Shown: positions 1 through 38,500 of the stretch, piece after piece | Layout of the letters: each line of letters begins with the position of its first letter | Numbering within the stretch: position 1 is the first letter of the stretch | Assembly: GCF_028389875.1 (NCBI RefSeq) | Contig: NC_084682.1 | Coordinates: forward strand, 4,350,001-4,414,000 | Origin: Rhea pennata | Lineage: Eukaryota > Chordata > Aves > Rheiformes > Rheidae | Length of the DNA stretch: 64,000 nt | Direction: 5' to 3' | Notes under the pieces: model-generated | Seen by the model: only the letters and a program-made list of their open reading frames with translations | The model's database searches: none | Told to the model about the DNA's origin: nothing | Made by a program: the position numbers and the translations under genes

Positions 1-204
1 AGAGTATTTGCTTTCCAACAAAACTTTCTGAATTCAAGCTGTTTACACATTCATATTAAATTCAATTTGGCATACTAATCTTTAAGAAAGTCCACACACA
101 GCAATGTAAACCCATCACTGCCAAACACCCAGCAACCCCTTCTAAAGCTGCAGTATCAGTTTTAGAATATGAGACTTCTTTTGGATAAAGCTCAGCACAC
201 CTAC

Positions 205-26589
<26,385 letters not shown>

Positions 26590-27185
26590 CACCCCCTCAG
26601 CCGGGCATGAAGCCCCGGGAAGGGCGGGCGGACAAAGAGGCTCCTCCCGGCAGCTAGAGCCGCCTCACGGCAGCCGGCGGCGGGGCGGCAGCCTGCCCCT
26701 CTCCCCGCTGCCCCCGGCGGCGGGGGCAGCTGCTCTCATAGCGCGGGGGCGGCCGCCGACCCCCGGGCCGCCGGGGCTGCTGCAGGGCGTCTCCGAGGCG
26801 AGGGGCTCCGTCTGGCATGGGGAGGGCAGGGCGGAGGTGGCGGGGAAGCCTCTCGGGGCCGGTGCGGCATGGGCGCCCCCTCCCCCCCACCTCAGCGGGG
26901 AAGGGCGCTCGGCGCCCCGCCGCGGCCCGCGCCCATGGCCCCGCGGCGCCCCTCAGGCACCGAACCCCGGAGCATCCAGCAGGGCGGGGGAGCGGCGGCC
27001 GGGGGGAGGCTGCTGCTGCGGCTGTCGTCGCCGGCCCCCTCCCCCGCCCCGCGGGATGGGAGGGAGGGAGGGTGTAGATCGGGGTGGGGGGGAGGAGAGC
27101 AAAGCGCCGCTCTCCAGCCGCTGCGCTGCGACGCGCCCGCCGCTACCCCCAGCGCCGACTGCCCGCGCCGCCGCCGCGCCTGCCG

Positions 27186-27194
27186 CCTTTTATA
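27186..27194 (-). promoter_or_regulatory. ULK2: TATA box in ULK2 orientation
   Basis: The minus strand reads CTATAAAAGG (27195-27186), close to an ideal TATA box. It would place the start site near 27,155-27,165. Confidence 0.6.
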
Positions 27195-27370
27195 GGCCGC
27201 AGCGCGCAGGCCGCAGCGCCCGGCTGCTTCCGCCGGCGGCCAAAGAGTGCGTCACCCCGGTTAACCCGGCGGAGGCGCGAGGCGGGGCCGCTCCGCCGCT
27301 ATCGCCGCGCGCGGGCCGGGCCGGGCCCCGCCGGCAGCGCCTGAGGCGCCGGGGCCGCCGCCAAGGGGCC

Positions 27371-27402
27371 GGCGGGGCGGAGCGGGGCGGGGCGGGGCGG
27401 AG
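27371..27402. promoter_or_regulatory. GC-box (Sp1-type) cluster
   Basis: Overlapping GGGGCGG boxes: GGCGGGGCGG, then AGCGGGGCGG, then GGCGGGGCGG. They lie about 180 bp upstream of the TATA element on the ULK2 strand. Confidence 0.75.
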
Positions 27403-27503
27403 CTGGGATCAGCCCGGCCCGGCCCGCGGCCTGCCCCGGTCGGGGCCCCGCTTACCCGGCTCCGGGAGCCGCCAGAGCCACTCCCGCTCCCCGAGGGCCA
27501 CCA

Positions 27504-27625
27504 GGCCTCCGGAGCCGTTCCCGGGAGTCAGCGAGGCCTCCGGAGCCGTTCCCGCTGCCCAGGGGGCCTCCGGAGCCATCCCCACTCCTGGAAGGCACCG
27601 GGGCCTCCGGAGCCGTTTGGGCTCC
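27504..27625. repeat. Four-copy GC-rich minisatellite (30-37 bp period)
   Basis: The core GGCCTCCGGAGCC recurs at 27504, 27535, 27565 and 27602, usually followed by GTTCCC or a close variant. It sits at the distal edge of the ULK2 CpG island. Confidence 0.85.
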
Positions 27626-27869
27626 CTGGGCCGCGCAGCAGGCCGCGCAGGAGGAACGCCATGAAGGGAGAGGCGACGGCGGAACGTGCGTGCACGCTGC
27701 TGGAGGAGCTGCCGCGGGAAGGCTCCCGCGCCCGACCCGGAGGCACCGCGGGGGTTTTGCTGCTCTGCTTGCGGCGCCGGCGGATCAAAGTAGTGACCGA
27801 GCAGGGAGTTAGGCAGCTGCTTCTCTGCTTCACTTATCTCCGTTGATTTTCTGTAATCCAAAGCCAAAT

Positions 27870-30800
27870 ACTAATAGCTTTGTGTGCCGCGTCAAAACCA
27901 TCACAGCTAAAGGCTGCTTCAAAGGCAACACACCTGGACAAAGGAGAAGGTGTTTCAGCAAGATGTTAGCAGTTCTACGCAGGGCATTTTAAGCTCTGTC
28001 CTAAGAAATCTATTTTGTATCAGAAAACCAAAGGGCTTATAAAAAAGAAAAAACCACACACATAGCCCTGACATAATATACAAAGCTGAGAAAGCAAAGC
28101 TGACCAATTAATTTCAGTGGCTTAAAAGAACACTGCAGAAAGAATAAATGAAATGTAAAAATATTTCCAGTTAATCATAAATTAAGATGGTGCAAGCTCT
28201 TTCCAACATGTATTCACAGTGCCTCTTTAAAACCATGAAAAAGCCCCAAAGTCTTAATGTGTTAAATATTCCAATACAGAAAATATTTTCCCCCGAGAGA
28301 ACTGGCTGCTTATTCCTATCCGTTGACTTTCACATTCAGTGTTAATCCTCTCAGCATTGGCACGTATTCTTAACCCAAAGCCTGTGCCACAAGCTGCATT
28401 TTAGGGAAGCTAAAAAGCACACAGAGAGAAAGCCACTTCAGGAATTTCTAAGCCACCCGTTCTGCATTACAGTTCAAAAATAAGACCCGCTTCCCTTCGG
28501 CAGCGGCGTGCCTGATGTCCTTTTGTCCTCGCAGTGGCGACGGAGCCCTCGAGCAGGTTTATTTCAGCGCAGCAAGGACAAAACAGCAAGGAGCAGCAGG
28601 AAGGTTTGCCTGGAATAACCAAGCACGTTGCTGTAGTGCTGGCATCCCAACCTCCAAATACATGACAAAGTACTGTGCGCTGTTTTTCTTCCTCATATCA
28701 CACAGTGGAATAGCTGCAGCCCACTTATACGGACACCAGTGACCTGCGGCTCAGCAAGGGCCACCGATTTTGTGGTCAGGGAGAAGAAAGCCAGGGGTGA
28801 CAGCGCTGAGGACGCATTTGTTGCTCCTGCCACACGATGGTGGTTCAGTCAAATTAGGTTCTCAGTCGTAAGCCAGGACTCAGGATCGCAGGAGCTACAG
28901 TTCTGGGAAGAGATTAGCACCTTCTCGGTTGTTCGTCTAAGTACACAGGGGAAGTATCCTTTCATCTGGCAGCAGCTCCTTGGGACACCGACGTTAGCAC
29001 TCGAGTTTCCAGAACATCTTTTGTCCCTGAGAACACTATTGGTCTTTACAAACGCTTTGCTACTAGGCCACCAAATTGCAGTTGTTTCTGAGGCAGAAAC
29101 TGCACCTGAATGGTGTCCAGGCTGACCTAATGAGACTGGTTTTCCTAACGCTCATGCAGAGTGGCTAAGACGCTGATTTTCTTTCTGTTCATCAAAAAAC
29201 CTTTTTTTTCCCCCTAAACTCTCCCCAGGCAATAAGCCACAAAGAAGTTAGATTGCTGGGACAGCTGGAAAATACTCGGGAGATCAGACGAGTTGGGTAG
29301 ATGAGCCCGTGGGTCCAAGGAGTCTGGCTCCAGGCAGCACCGCTCCGAAGCCCGTTAGCATCCCTTCTGCAAGGCTGAGCAGAGCTGCCTCCTGCAGCCC
29401 TGGGAGCATGTTAAGGCCCTGCTTGTCTAGATGTAACCCAAAGGGACAGGAGCGTGTCACCCATGCCACCGCAGCCCCCTCACTGTACGGGGCAGCCTAT
29501 TTCACTCTGGATGCTCTCGCTGTTCTCTTTTCTACGTTATTTCCAAGAAGGTAATCAAGATAGCTAAGCTTTACTCAGAGCACTGGCATACCCCCCAGTC
29601 CTGATCATCACTGTCCTCATATCGCTCTAGAGAAGCATTTGTAACAACAAAATTACTGGTGGCATAACTCAAGGTATCACAGCTTTAACAGGCAGAAGAG
29701 TCAGAGTGTGGTTCAGGAAGAGCACCATGTAAGCTGGATGTGCTTAAAATTCTTCTTCCATTACCAGTGAAAAGTAATGGCTATGTGGCAGGCATACCTG
29801 TGCAATACTCATAATGTTGGCTAAGTTGGGTAATACTGGACTAAAACAGCACCACATACCAAGATTTGTAGCACGTCTTTTGAAAAGTCTGAATATTTCA
29901 GTATGCTTCCAGTATGTTTTTTTGGAAGGTTAGAAGTAGTTACTGGAAAAGGTACCAGGCAAACTGAATACTCAAGCTTACTGTCTAGATTTGTATTTTA
30001 ATAAAAAGTAGTAATGCCTCGCACATTAATAAAACCTTCCATCCAGAGCTGCAGATGCAATTCTATTAACTAATTAAAGTTCACGTCACTAGGAGAGCAA
30101 GGGAGATCAAGTGCTAATTTTTGCTTCCTGCTAAAAAGGCAGCCACCTCCAAAGTGAAACACAGCAGCGGTCTCCCAGCGCCCCAGAGCAGCGAGCAGAC
30201 TGCAGAATGAGGCCCAGGCAGCGCTGCATGCATCCAAGTACGGCTGGGAGGAGTGGCAGGGGATTGCTGAGGAATACAGATGGAAAGGAGCCAGAACTTC
30301 ATATGCATGAAGGCTGGTACTGTATGAATGATAAAAATAGTAGCAGCTGCTTAGATAGGAAAATACAATTTGGTCTATGCGCAAAGTCATCACATAGTGG
30401 GGCTCAAAAATCTGCCCACTATCAGGTCAAGGAAAGAATAAGGCCGGGACAGCTTGTTTTGGTGCAAACTTACTTCCTGGCCATCTGTTTGTTCAAGAAT
30501 TTGCATTTTGCTTTGGAAAAGCTTTGTGGTCCAGTCTCAGGAAGTTGAGTTTTAATCAGTTTCTATTCATTCCCAAGTTCTACAGAAGCAGAGTCTGAAG
30601 GGACCATAACAGCTTACCTAGGTGAGGAGCACGGCCGGGGCATGGCAGCTGCTTTGCTTTGGAAATCAGTGGAGAAGCAAATGTTCTGCACGTACGCGCG
30701 CACCCACGTTTGCAGGAGCCAAAGCAGCCCCTGCAAACAGGCTCGCTCCCTCTGGCTCTGCAGTCTGGCCGTCCCTACGATGAAACGTGCTGCAGGCTAA

Positions 30801-32557
30801 CGGGGCATGGCAACCTGGGCGGCCCTTCGGGAGACGAAACGGAGACCAGCCCCTCTCCCAGTGGAAAAAGCCAGTTGCCAGCATGCCGCTCCCTGCCAAG
30901 AGCACGGCCGCCTGAGGGGCACAGGTACCAGCTACAGCTTTAAACCGCTCTCCGCCACAAGCTTTTGTTTATGCGAAGTTTATGCAAATGGGCACAACAT
31001 GGCCTTCACAGTCCCCAAAACCCACCTGAACAAAAAAGCAGCTACAGGATATGGAGTTCTTCCCAAAAGATCTCACAAAGATAGAGCCAGCTGACCCAGC
31101 TGGTGGAAAAAGACACTAATAGCAACAGAAGGGACAATAATTTGTGTTCTCAGTCACATCAAAGACGTAACCCTTTGTTCCAGTCTTTTGCTCACATGAC
31201 TTTGAAGAGCAGAAAAGCAAAGAGCCATTAACATCATTACTGCAACATCCCCTCTTCATGCTCCAGAGCAATCCTGCTAGCAGGAACAAAGTCCTAAAAT
31301 GTTATCTTTTGCAGCTAGGAAACATCCAAGAACTAAACACCCGGTTTGAGTTGAATTAACCACAGAGCATCAACCACAGTATGACGGCTATGGAGAATGT
31401 TTTGGCCCTCATGTTAACTTGCTGCAACTAAACCTGAGAATAAAATCTATATTCCTTATTAATCACATTTAAATTTCCACTGCTTTCTAACTGTCCTGGA
31501 AGTAAACACTAAACCCTAGTCTATTGCTTCATGACTGTTGGAAGCTTGTATTGACTAAATAAAATAAAATAATAAACAGGGCTTACAGCAAGCTTACAAA
31601 TATTAAAAGCACTGTTTTAACCACGAGCAATGAAGTTTTGCTATTTGCCACGATGGGATCTTAGAGGCAGCCCCAGCCTTGCTGTTGACACAAACCCAGG
31701 CCAGGGGACACACAACACCCAAAACACCTGCTCCATCCTTCCCACTTCCCATCCCTCCCTTCCTTCCTTTCCCCGATGGAAGGGAAATGGAGAGTCCCTG
31801 CGCAGAGACACAAACGCTGTCATTTCCCCAGCTCCAAAAAGCACTGAGACCTGAAAACCCAGTGCAGCTCTGGCAGTACAAAGTCCATGCCTGTTGCCCC
31901 CAGCCCTGAGTGCATGAACAAAGCAGGGCTCTTTCGTCCCCGTGGATGTGGAGGATCACCAACTGACTGAAATGCCCCTCAGCACAGCCTGTAACGAACG
32001 GGATGAGTGTAAAGGCAAAATACTGCTGGAGTAACGAGAAGTCCCCAGGCCTTCTTCTCAGCAGCTCTTCGCCGCAGGCACGCAGCTGGGTGGCAGTCTG
32101 CAATGCTACGATGTTCTGTGTTTTCCCCTTCCTCTCTCCCCTCTGAAGGTCACACAAGGATATCCCTTTCTGCTCCCACAAAAGCCTTCCTCCCTGCAGG
32201 ATCATTCCTAAGGCAAAAAGCATGAGCCGCCCCCACCCTCTGCTTTTCCCTTTAAAGGAGGCAGGCTACGGCAAGGCAGAAATTTCAATAAAAAGCAGCT
32301 TGAGATGGAGGCAGATGAGATATCCCTGCTGTAACATTCAGAGGAAATCATCCTGCAAAGCACAGCTCTTCGTAAAAACTGGAATTAAAAATTCCTTAAA
32401 TAAATATAAGGAAAGAATCCATGAGGGGAGAGCAGCTGATGGGTCCAAGGAGACGTGGTCAGGATGGCCTTTGTTATCCATCGCCTCCCAGATCTCCCCA
32501 GACGGATGGAGCCGAAGGCTGGGCCAGTTGAAGACTGGTGGCTTCTGGTCACTGCTC
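27870..32557. other. Intergenic region and NLE1 3' flank, no gene recognised
   Basis: Between the ULK2 CpG island and the NLE1 stop codon I find no known protein or RNA gene. The part nearest 32,557 should be NLE1 3' UTR, but no canonical AATAAA in the minus direction lies close to the stop, so its end is unresolved. A 206-codon minus-strand open frame at 31603-32223 resembles nothing I know and most likely lies in that UTR. Confidence 0.7.
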
Positions 32558-32570
32558 CTACCTACGCCAT
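32558..32570 (-). CDS. NLE1: NLE1 coding exon 13 (13 nt plus 3' UTR)
   Basis: After the acceptor TTCACAG the exon reads A TGG CGT AGG TAG. Joined to the AT of exon 12 this gives Ile-Trp-Arg-Arg-stop, identical to the human C-terminus. That match and the good acceptor make this tiny coding segment convincing. Confidence 0.88.
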
Positions 32571-35500
32571 CTGTGAACAGAAAGAGTCATGAGTCCCCAC
32601 GGTCCAGCGCCAGCACTGCCACGCAGCCCAGCACACACCATGGGGGAGCAGCACAGTGGGAGCTGCAGGACCAGGCCCCTTGGTCAGCCCTAACTAAATT
32701 CCCATGAGCCTGTGGCTGTCTGTCTATCTGCATGACCGGGAGGGGAGGCAGAGCAAGGCGAGAAAGGAAGGTCTGACCTGCTGCACGACTGTTCTTCCCC
32801 TCTCCAGCCCAGTGCAAGAGGGCCAAACAGCAGAGCCCAACCGTACCACTGGCTGCGCAGTTGGAGGGACTCAGCTTTCTAATCATCTACCAGGGGACAG
32901 CAACGGTTCCTGCACTGAGGGAGGCCTCCAGGGTGCAATTTGGCCCAGCATCGAGCTCTCCGCAAGGACAGATCATGCCCTTACGGTCAAGGCCTCCACA
33001 AGAAAACTGAGGCTTTGAAGGACACACATGTTGCGACATCCCACTTTTCCAGGGACAGACCATGGGATACTCACATCCGTAAACACTTATCTTTCCCTCC
33101 ACTTGCTACCCTCTGTCCATCCGGGCTCCAGTCTGTTGCAAACACCTAGTATTAGAGGAAGACCCAGTTAGTTCTGCTGTCACAGGAAGAGTCACTCCTG
33201 CCTCTCTTAAGCAGCTCAGCTCGCCCGGACGTCTCACCTCGTCTGCATGGCCGGGGAGATCAATGGCCAGTTTCTTTGTCTTGGCGTCCCAGACCTTCAG
33301 CGTGCTGTCACTGCTCCCACTCACCAGCAAACGGCTGTCTGCTGACCAAGCGATTTGATACACCGCTGAGACATGCCCTCTCAGCGATGTGAGGTACCTG
33401 GAGTGAGGGAGGCATCAAGAAGCTGCTACATGAACAGGCAGCTGGGTGTCTTCCAACCTGTCCTTGCCCTGCCTTCATGTTTCTTCTCTGGCTCCTAGCA
33501 AACAAGGTTATGGGATGCCCGGCACACCCCGAGCCAGCATGCATGCTTTGTAGGCAATCAACTGCTGATGATTCTGTCTGTCTAGAAACCCTCTGAGATG
33601 AGCTCACAGCCTTCAAGACAAGACCTTCACATCAACCCCCCCCACTGAGAAACCCTTATCAATCAGGCAACACTGCAGCCTTACAGTACAGATTCTTCCT
33701 TCCTTTCTCTACATGAGCAAACACATGCCTGGACTCCTGCAGGATTTAGAAAAGCCACTAAATCACTGATTACTAATTACAGCTGCAGAACGAAGGAAGG
33801 ACTGCTGCTCCAGAGAGCTCGGTGATACTCCCGTAGGAGGTTAAAGCCTGGATTACAGAGGCATCTAAACACCAACAGCACTCCTTGCAACTGCAAGAAA
33901 GAACGTGCATCATCCAAAACAACGTGTTGTCTTGCACAGGCACTGTTTAAACTGGGTCAGTCTACAGTACCCATCTGTAACAGGACAAAAAAACTCACTT
34001 TCCTGTCCTACCATCCCAGAGCTTTATGGACTTGTCAAAGGAAGCACTGGCTATTATGCGAGTGTCTGGTGAGAAGAGGACTTGGTTGATCAACGCCTGG
34101 TGGCCTGTCATTCTCTCCAGCGGCTTCTTGTCTTCTGCTGGCCTCCAGAGAAACAACGTGAAATCATCTGACCCCGAGACGAGCCTTTCTGGCCCCTGGC
34201 CCTGAGAAAGGGATGAAAGAGCTTAAGTCTTGTACAAGCCAGGCTTGGAGAGCTCTTATAAGCATACCCAGTGTTGGGGTCAACAGCCAACTGCACACAT
34301 TTAGTGCTTCCATCAGTAAAATAAAATGCAAAGTTCCCTGTGCGGACTTACCCTGACTTGGTCATACCTCTGCTGTGCTTTTTCCTTCAGTTCTGCCACT
34401 GGAAGAGGGAAAGGAATAGGGGGAAGAGGAACCATTTGAAATCCTTAGGTGAAAGGAAACTTTACAATACCATGATGCCACCTCTACTCCAGGGTCTGTG
34501 GACCAAGTAGATGTATTTGTGATTGCTCACTCTCTTCCCCTTTGCTGAAGGCCACACCAGTGGCAAAAGCCCTTGAGCACAGGTGGCCTTCTCAACCCCT
34601 GCACTGCAGGACTCTGTGCATGGGCAGGGAGGACTGTGGCTGTCAGCATGGCCAACACTGGCCCAGGGGCTGCTTCCAGCTGTCAGGATGGTTTTGGCTC
34701 CTGGCAATGCTAAGGGGAGTCACCAGGTCTCCTCACTGCACCCCAAAGCTCTTGTCCTTCCCATTGCCTCCCCCGCCTACAATGCGGGTAGTGCACTCAC
34801 GGGAGCCGCTCACGTCCTGTGGGTTGATGGAGGCTTCGGCGGGTTCGAAGGCCCCGGTGCGGAGAACATAGTCGGTGCTAAGAGCCATGGTGTTCACCCA
34901 GTGAGCGTGGCCCTGCAGTGTGCGGCAGAGGACCCCCTGGAAACCAAACCACCCACTTAGAGAGGGATGGATATGGCAGAGCCAGACTGCACGGGACCTG
35001 CCAAACCCATCGTGCTAGTGGGACCACCCCAAAACTTTCCAAGCCCTCTTAGCTGAGCAGCAGGACTGCAGTCATGCTGGCTGGGAAGAGGTGACACTGC
35101 TGAACCACTGGGACAGGTTTCCAGTAAAGCCCTGCAAGCCATCCACCAGCACAGGTGACTCCAAGGGTATTTCCAGCTTTTAAGTCTACTTTATGCTTTT
35201 AGGGATGAAAACATTTGCTTCCACAACAGCTACTCCCTTCAAATGGTGTTTAACAAGAGGCTCCAAGGGGGTTAGAGGATATAGCACCCAGGCTGCAGCT
35301 ATATTTTCTAGGGCATGATCTGTGCTGGGGTAAGTGGACAGGGAGAGAAAACGCAGCTGCCCCAGGGCAGCGTGAGCAGCCCCCTCCGCCGGCAGCCCCA
35401 GGGTTGCCTGCTCATCCATCTCACTCACGTCCTGGCTCCTCCAGACTTTGATGGTTCTGTCCTGGGAGGAGGAGTAGAGCAGGCCGTCTCCCCCCCACTT

Positions 35501-38500
35501 CACGCACGTCACCGACTGTGTGTGGCCTGTGAGGATTTTGTCACATCTGCCCATGAGCGTGTCCCAGATGCGGATGCTGCCGTCCTTGGAGGCACTCGCC
35601 AGGTAGCGGCACTCAGGGCTTCTGGGTGGAGAGAAGACCACACGCGGTCACAGGCCATGCACAGCTCCTCCACGAGATCTTCCCCACGCCAGCCCCCGAG
35701 GATTTAAGGGTCCAGAAGTCAATACAAGACAACCTGCTCTTTTGGCTTAAGATCAGAGAGGCCTGGCAGGGTCACGGAGATCCACTGCCCTGCAGCGTCG
35801 CTGCTCCCAGGAGTGAGGTTCCCGCTGCACCAGCTTGTGTCTCCCCTCAGCTGGTCGCAGGCAGGTGACAGCAAGGAATAACATGGTGGAGACAAAACCA
35901 TCCTCAGAAGAAAAGCAAAGCCGAGCGGCTCAGAGCGGCGCCAGGCCAGCCAGGAGGCTCATTAACGCCTGGCACCACGACCCGCCACGCTGCCAGCGCG
36001 CGAGCAGTGCCGGGGCGAGGAAGGACACGGCTCCTGCTTTGTGCAGGGGCCAAGCAGGGCGTGCAGCTGGCTGGCGACACCGCAGTGAGCACTGGCAGGG
36101 GCATCTCCCTCCTCTCCACTTCCTGATCCTCCCTTGTAATCAGCTTTTGCTAACCAAGTTAACTGCTTGCAATAGCTGGAGTCTCCTACTGGGGAATTCA
36201 ATTTGCAGGCTCTGCTCCGAAGGGGCCCTTCCTTATTTCTGCAACGTCCTGGATTATTAGCTACAACTTTCCCCTTCCGCCCACCTCTCCCAGGCAGAGC
36301 TTTAGCTGATCAAAGGGATAAGGAGATTGCATCGTTAATCAGCCCTCATGATAAATAAAACAGATGACAGAGGCAACCAGGATGCAGGAGGCCGGAGGGG
36401 GAGCGTTTGGCAGGGGCCGAGCTCCGGCACCACGCGGACAGGCTTTCCTGCTCCCAGCTCAGCGCCGGGGAGGAGCGCGGCTAACATTTGTCCAGCTCTG
36501 CGCAAACATTAACCATTTTCCATAGGCAGGTATTCCTTTACAGACAGAGAGGGAAACTGAGGCACGGACCAACAGCGAGTTCCCAAGCACAACCACGACT
36601 GTGGGGAGAAGCTGGGACTGCAGTGCCTGAGCTAGGTGCATTTCTCCTGGCCCTCTTGGCGGCTGTCCTCCCTCTGCACGCGCGCCGTAACATGGGAGAG
36701 GCCCGCAGCACCAGCGCCCTTAACGCCGAGCTGGTCTTTTCCTTAAAAGCAAAGAGGGAATCGTAGGCTGGGCCGTCACTTACATGTGGAGCGGTTCCCA
36801 GCACAGCCACGTGATCCATTTGGAGTGGCCGGTGAGCACTCGGCCGATCTGATTCCCCGTGGCTGGATCCCAGAGAAAGATCTGACCAAGAGAGGAAGCG
36901 AGGGGGTCACGTCAGGCCGCTCGTCGCTTGAATCCCAGGGACAGTCAAGCTCAATTTAGAAAGGAGAGGTGTCCCCAGCCCCACGGTGCCAGCGTTTAAA
37001 TTGGCAGAAGCAGGGATGAGACAGGGAGGGCTGGATTCCTTTCCAGGTCCCTGCAGCAATCAGCTGACATCTCAAAAGCACGAGACCGGACCGCCTTCCG
37101 CTCTGCCTAAGATGCTGCTGTGACAAAAATATCCGTCTCGTCTCAAAACTGACCCAGGTCTCCAAAAAGCCAGCCCGAGCCTCGGACACCTCGTGCCAGA
37201 GCTTGGGAACGTCTGCAGAGCGTGACAAAAGCCAGAGCGCGCTAAATGCTCCTTATTGTCGGGTTCTGCGGGTGGGACACGTGCTGGTTTTCTGATGTTT
37301 TTTCTCCCTCTGTATAAACGTTCATCCAAAGGGCCAAGGCATCAGGCATCTGCTGCCAGAGAACCCGGGAAGCGGAGGACGAGCAGCACCCCAGCTTAAA
37401 GCCGAACGCCACCAGAGCGGGCCGGAGCCACGCCGGGGCCTTGTATCACAGCGGCTCCGCAGGGACCGAGCGCAGGGCAGAGCGCCCGCAGCCCGGCAGC
37501 CCGCTCGGAGGTCGGAGCACCCACCGCAGCTCAGCGAGGCGCTGCCTCTCTTTCAACCGCCCGCGAGCGCTCCCGCCGCCGCGGGCGTTTCCGTACGTGC
37601 TCCGGGCACACGCAGCTCGCCCGGCAGCCGGGACACGGCCCGCGCGCCGGCCCGCGCGCCGGGCACTTGGGCCGCCTCCGCGCGGGAGCCCCAGCCCTGC
37701 CCGCGCCGGGGAAGAGGCTGCACGCCTGGGTCACGCGAGCAGCGGCCCCGGCTTGGCCCTTCCTCGCTCCAGACCCCTCCCTCGCGACGAGCCCGTCTGC
37801 CAGGGACCATGGCCAAAGCCTGCACTCTCTCCCGTGCAGAGGGAAAAGCGGCCGCAGCGAGACGGCGAGGCTCAGCACCGGCACGAGGCCCTTCGAGAGG
37901 CTGCTTCAAAGGCCGCGTGGCAAAGGCAGGGTCCTCCCCGGCGCGGCTGCCTCCCCGATGGGCTCGAAAGCGCCGCTCCGCGAAAGGCCACTCGCGACCA
38001 CCGCGACACGGCCGTGCGCGCGCGGCTGCTCGGGGCCGCAGGAGATCCTGCTCTGAACAGCGGGGCGCATCCTCCCACCCCGGCTGCCAGAAAGCCGCGC
38101 CAGCAGGTTTGGCCCCGCGGCAAGGGAAGGTGGGGCCGACACGTACCTGGCCGTTCTTGCAGCCCGACGCCAGCTTCTTGCCGTCAGGCGACCAGGCGAT
38201 GCTGAGCACCCAGTGCCGGTGGCCTGGCGGAGAGAGTACGAGCAGGCGTGAGGCGAGAGCTGCGTCCGCCTGTCCCCGGCACCCCGGGTACGTCGCAACC
38301 CTTCAGCAGGACCCAGGAGGGAGGAAACCACCACGCTCCTCCTGGCCAGCCCCTGCTTCTCTGCTTCGCTGGTGAGACAGAGCTGCTCCTCTCCCCCAGC
38401 CGTGCTCCCAGTCCTCACGGCTCACCCGGCACCCAAGGTTTTGATCTGTTCACCCCACCCCCCCAAGCAGGCAGTGGGGCAGGAGCTGCCCCCCCGGGGA

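Larger units (their letters stand above)
26590..27660 (-). promoter_or_regulatory. ULK2: ULK2 CpG-island promoter and 5' UTR
   Basis: A very GC- and CpG-rich block starts directly upstream of the ULK2 ATG. It holds a TATA element at 27186-27194, a GC-box cluster at 27371-27402 and a TGACG-type site near 27247-27256 (GGTGACGCAC on the minus strand). The order and orientation fit transcription toward ULK2, with a 5' UTR of roughly 570 nt if the TATA box is used. The long open frames here (for example 26501-27664 on the plus strand) are products of GC richness. Confidence 0.8.

Noticed and set aside
26590..26592. GTG start one codon before the ULK2 ATG
   Set aside because: The ATG at 26589 gives the conserved family N-terminus; GTG initiation is not expected here.
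33070..33078. In-frame TGA after CGG ATG as the NLE1 stop codon
   Set aside because: A GTGAGT donor overlaps it, and splicing to 32570 restores the conserved IWRR C-terminus, so the TGA is intronic.
37441..38375. Overlapping long frames on both strands in NLE1 intron 5
   Set aside because: GC-rich intron; frames on opposite strands overlap each other and run through exon 5, and none matches a protein.
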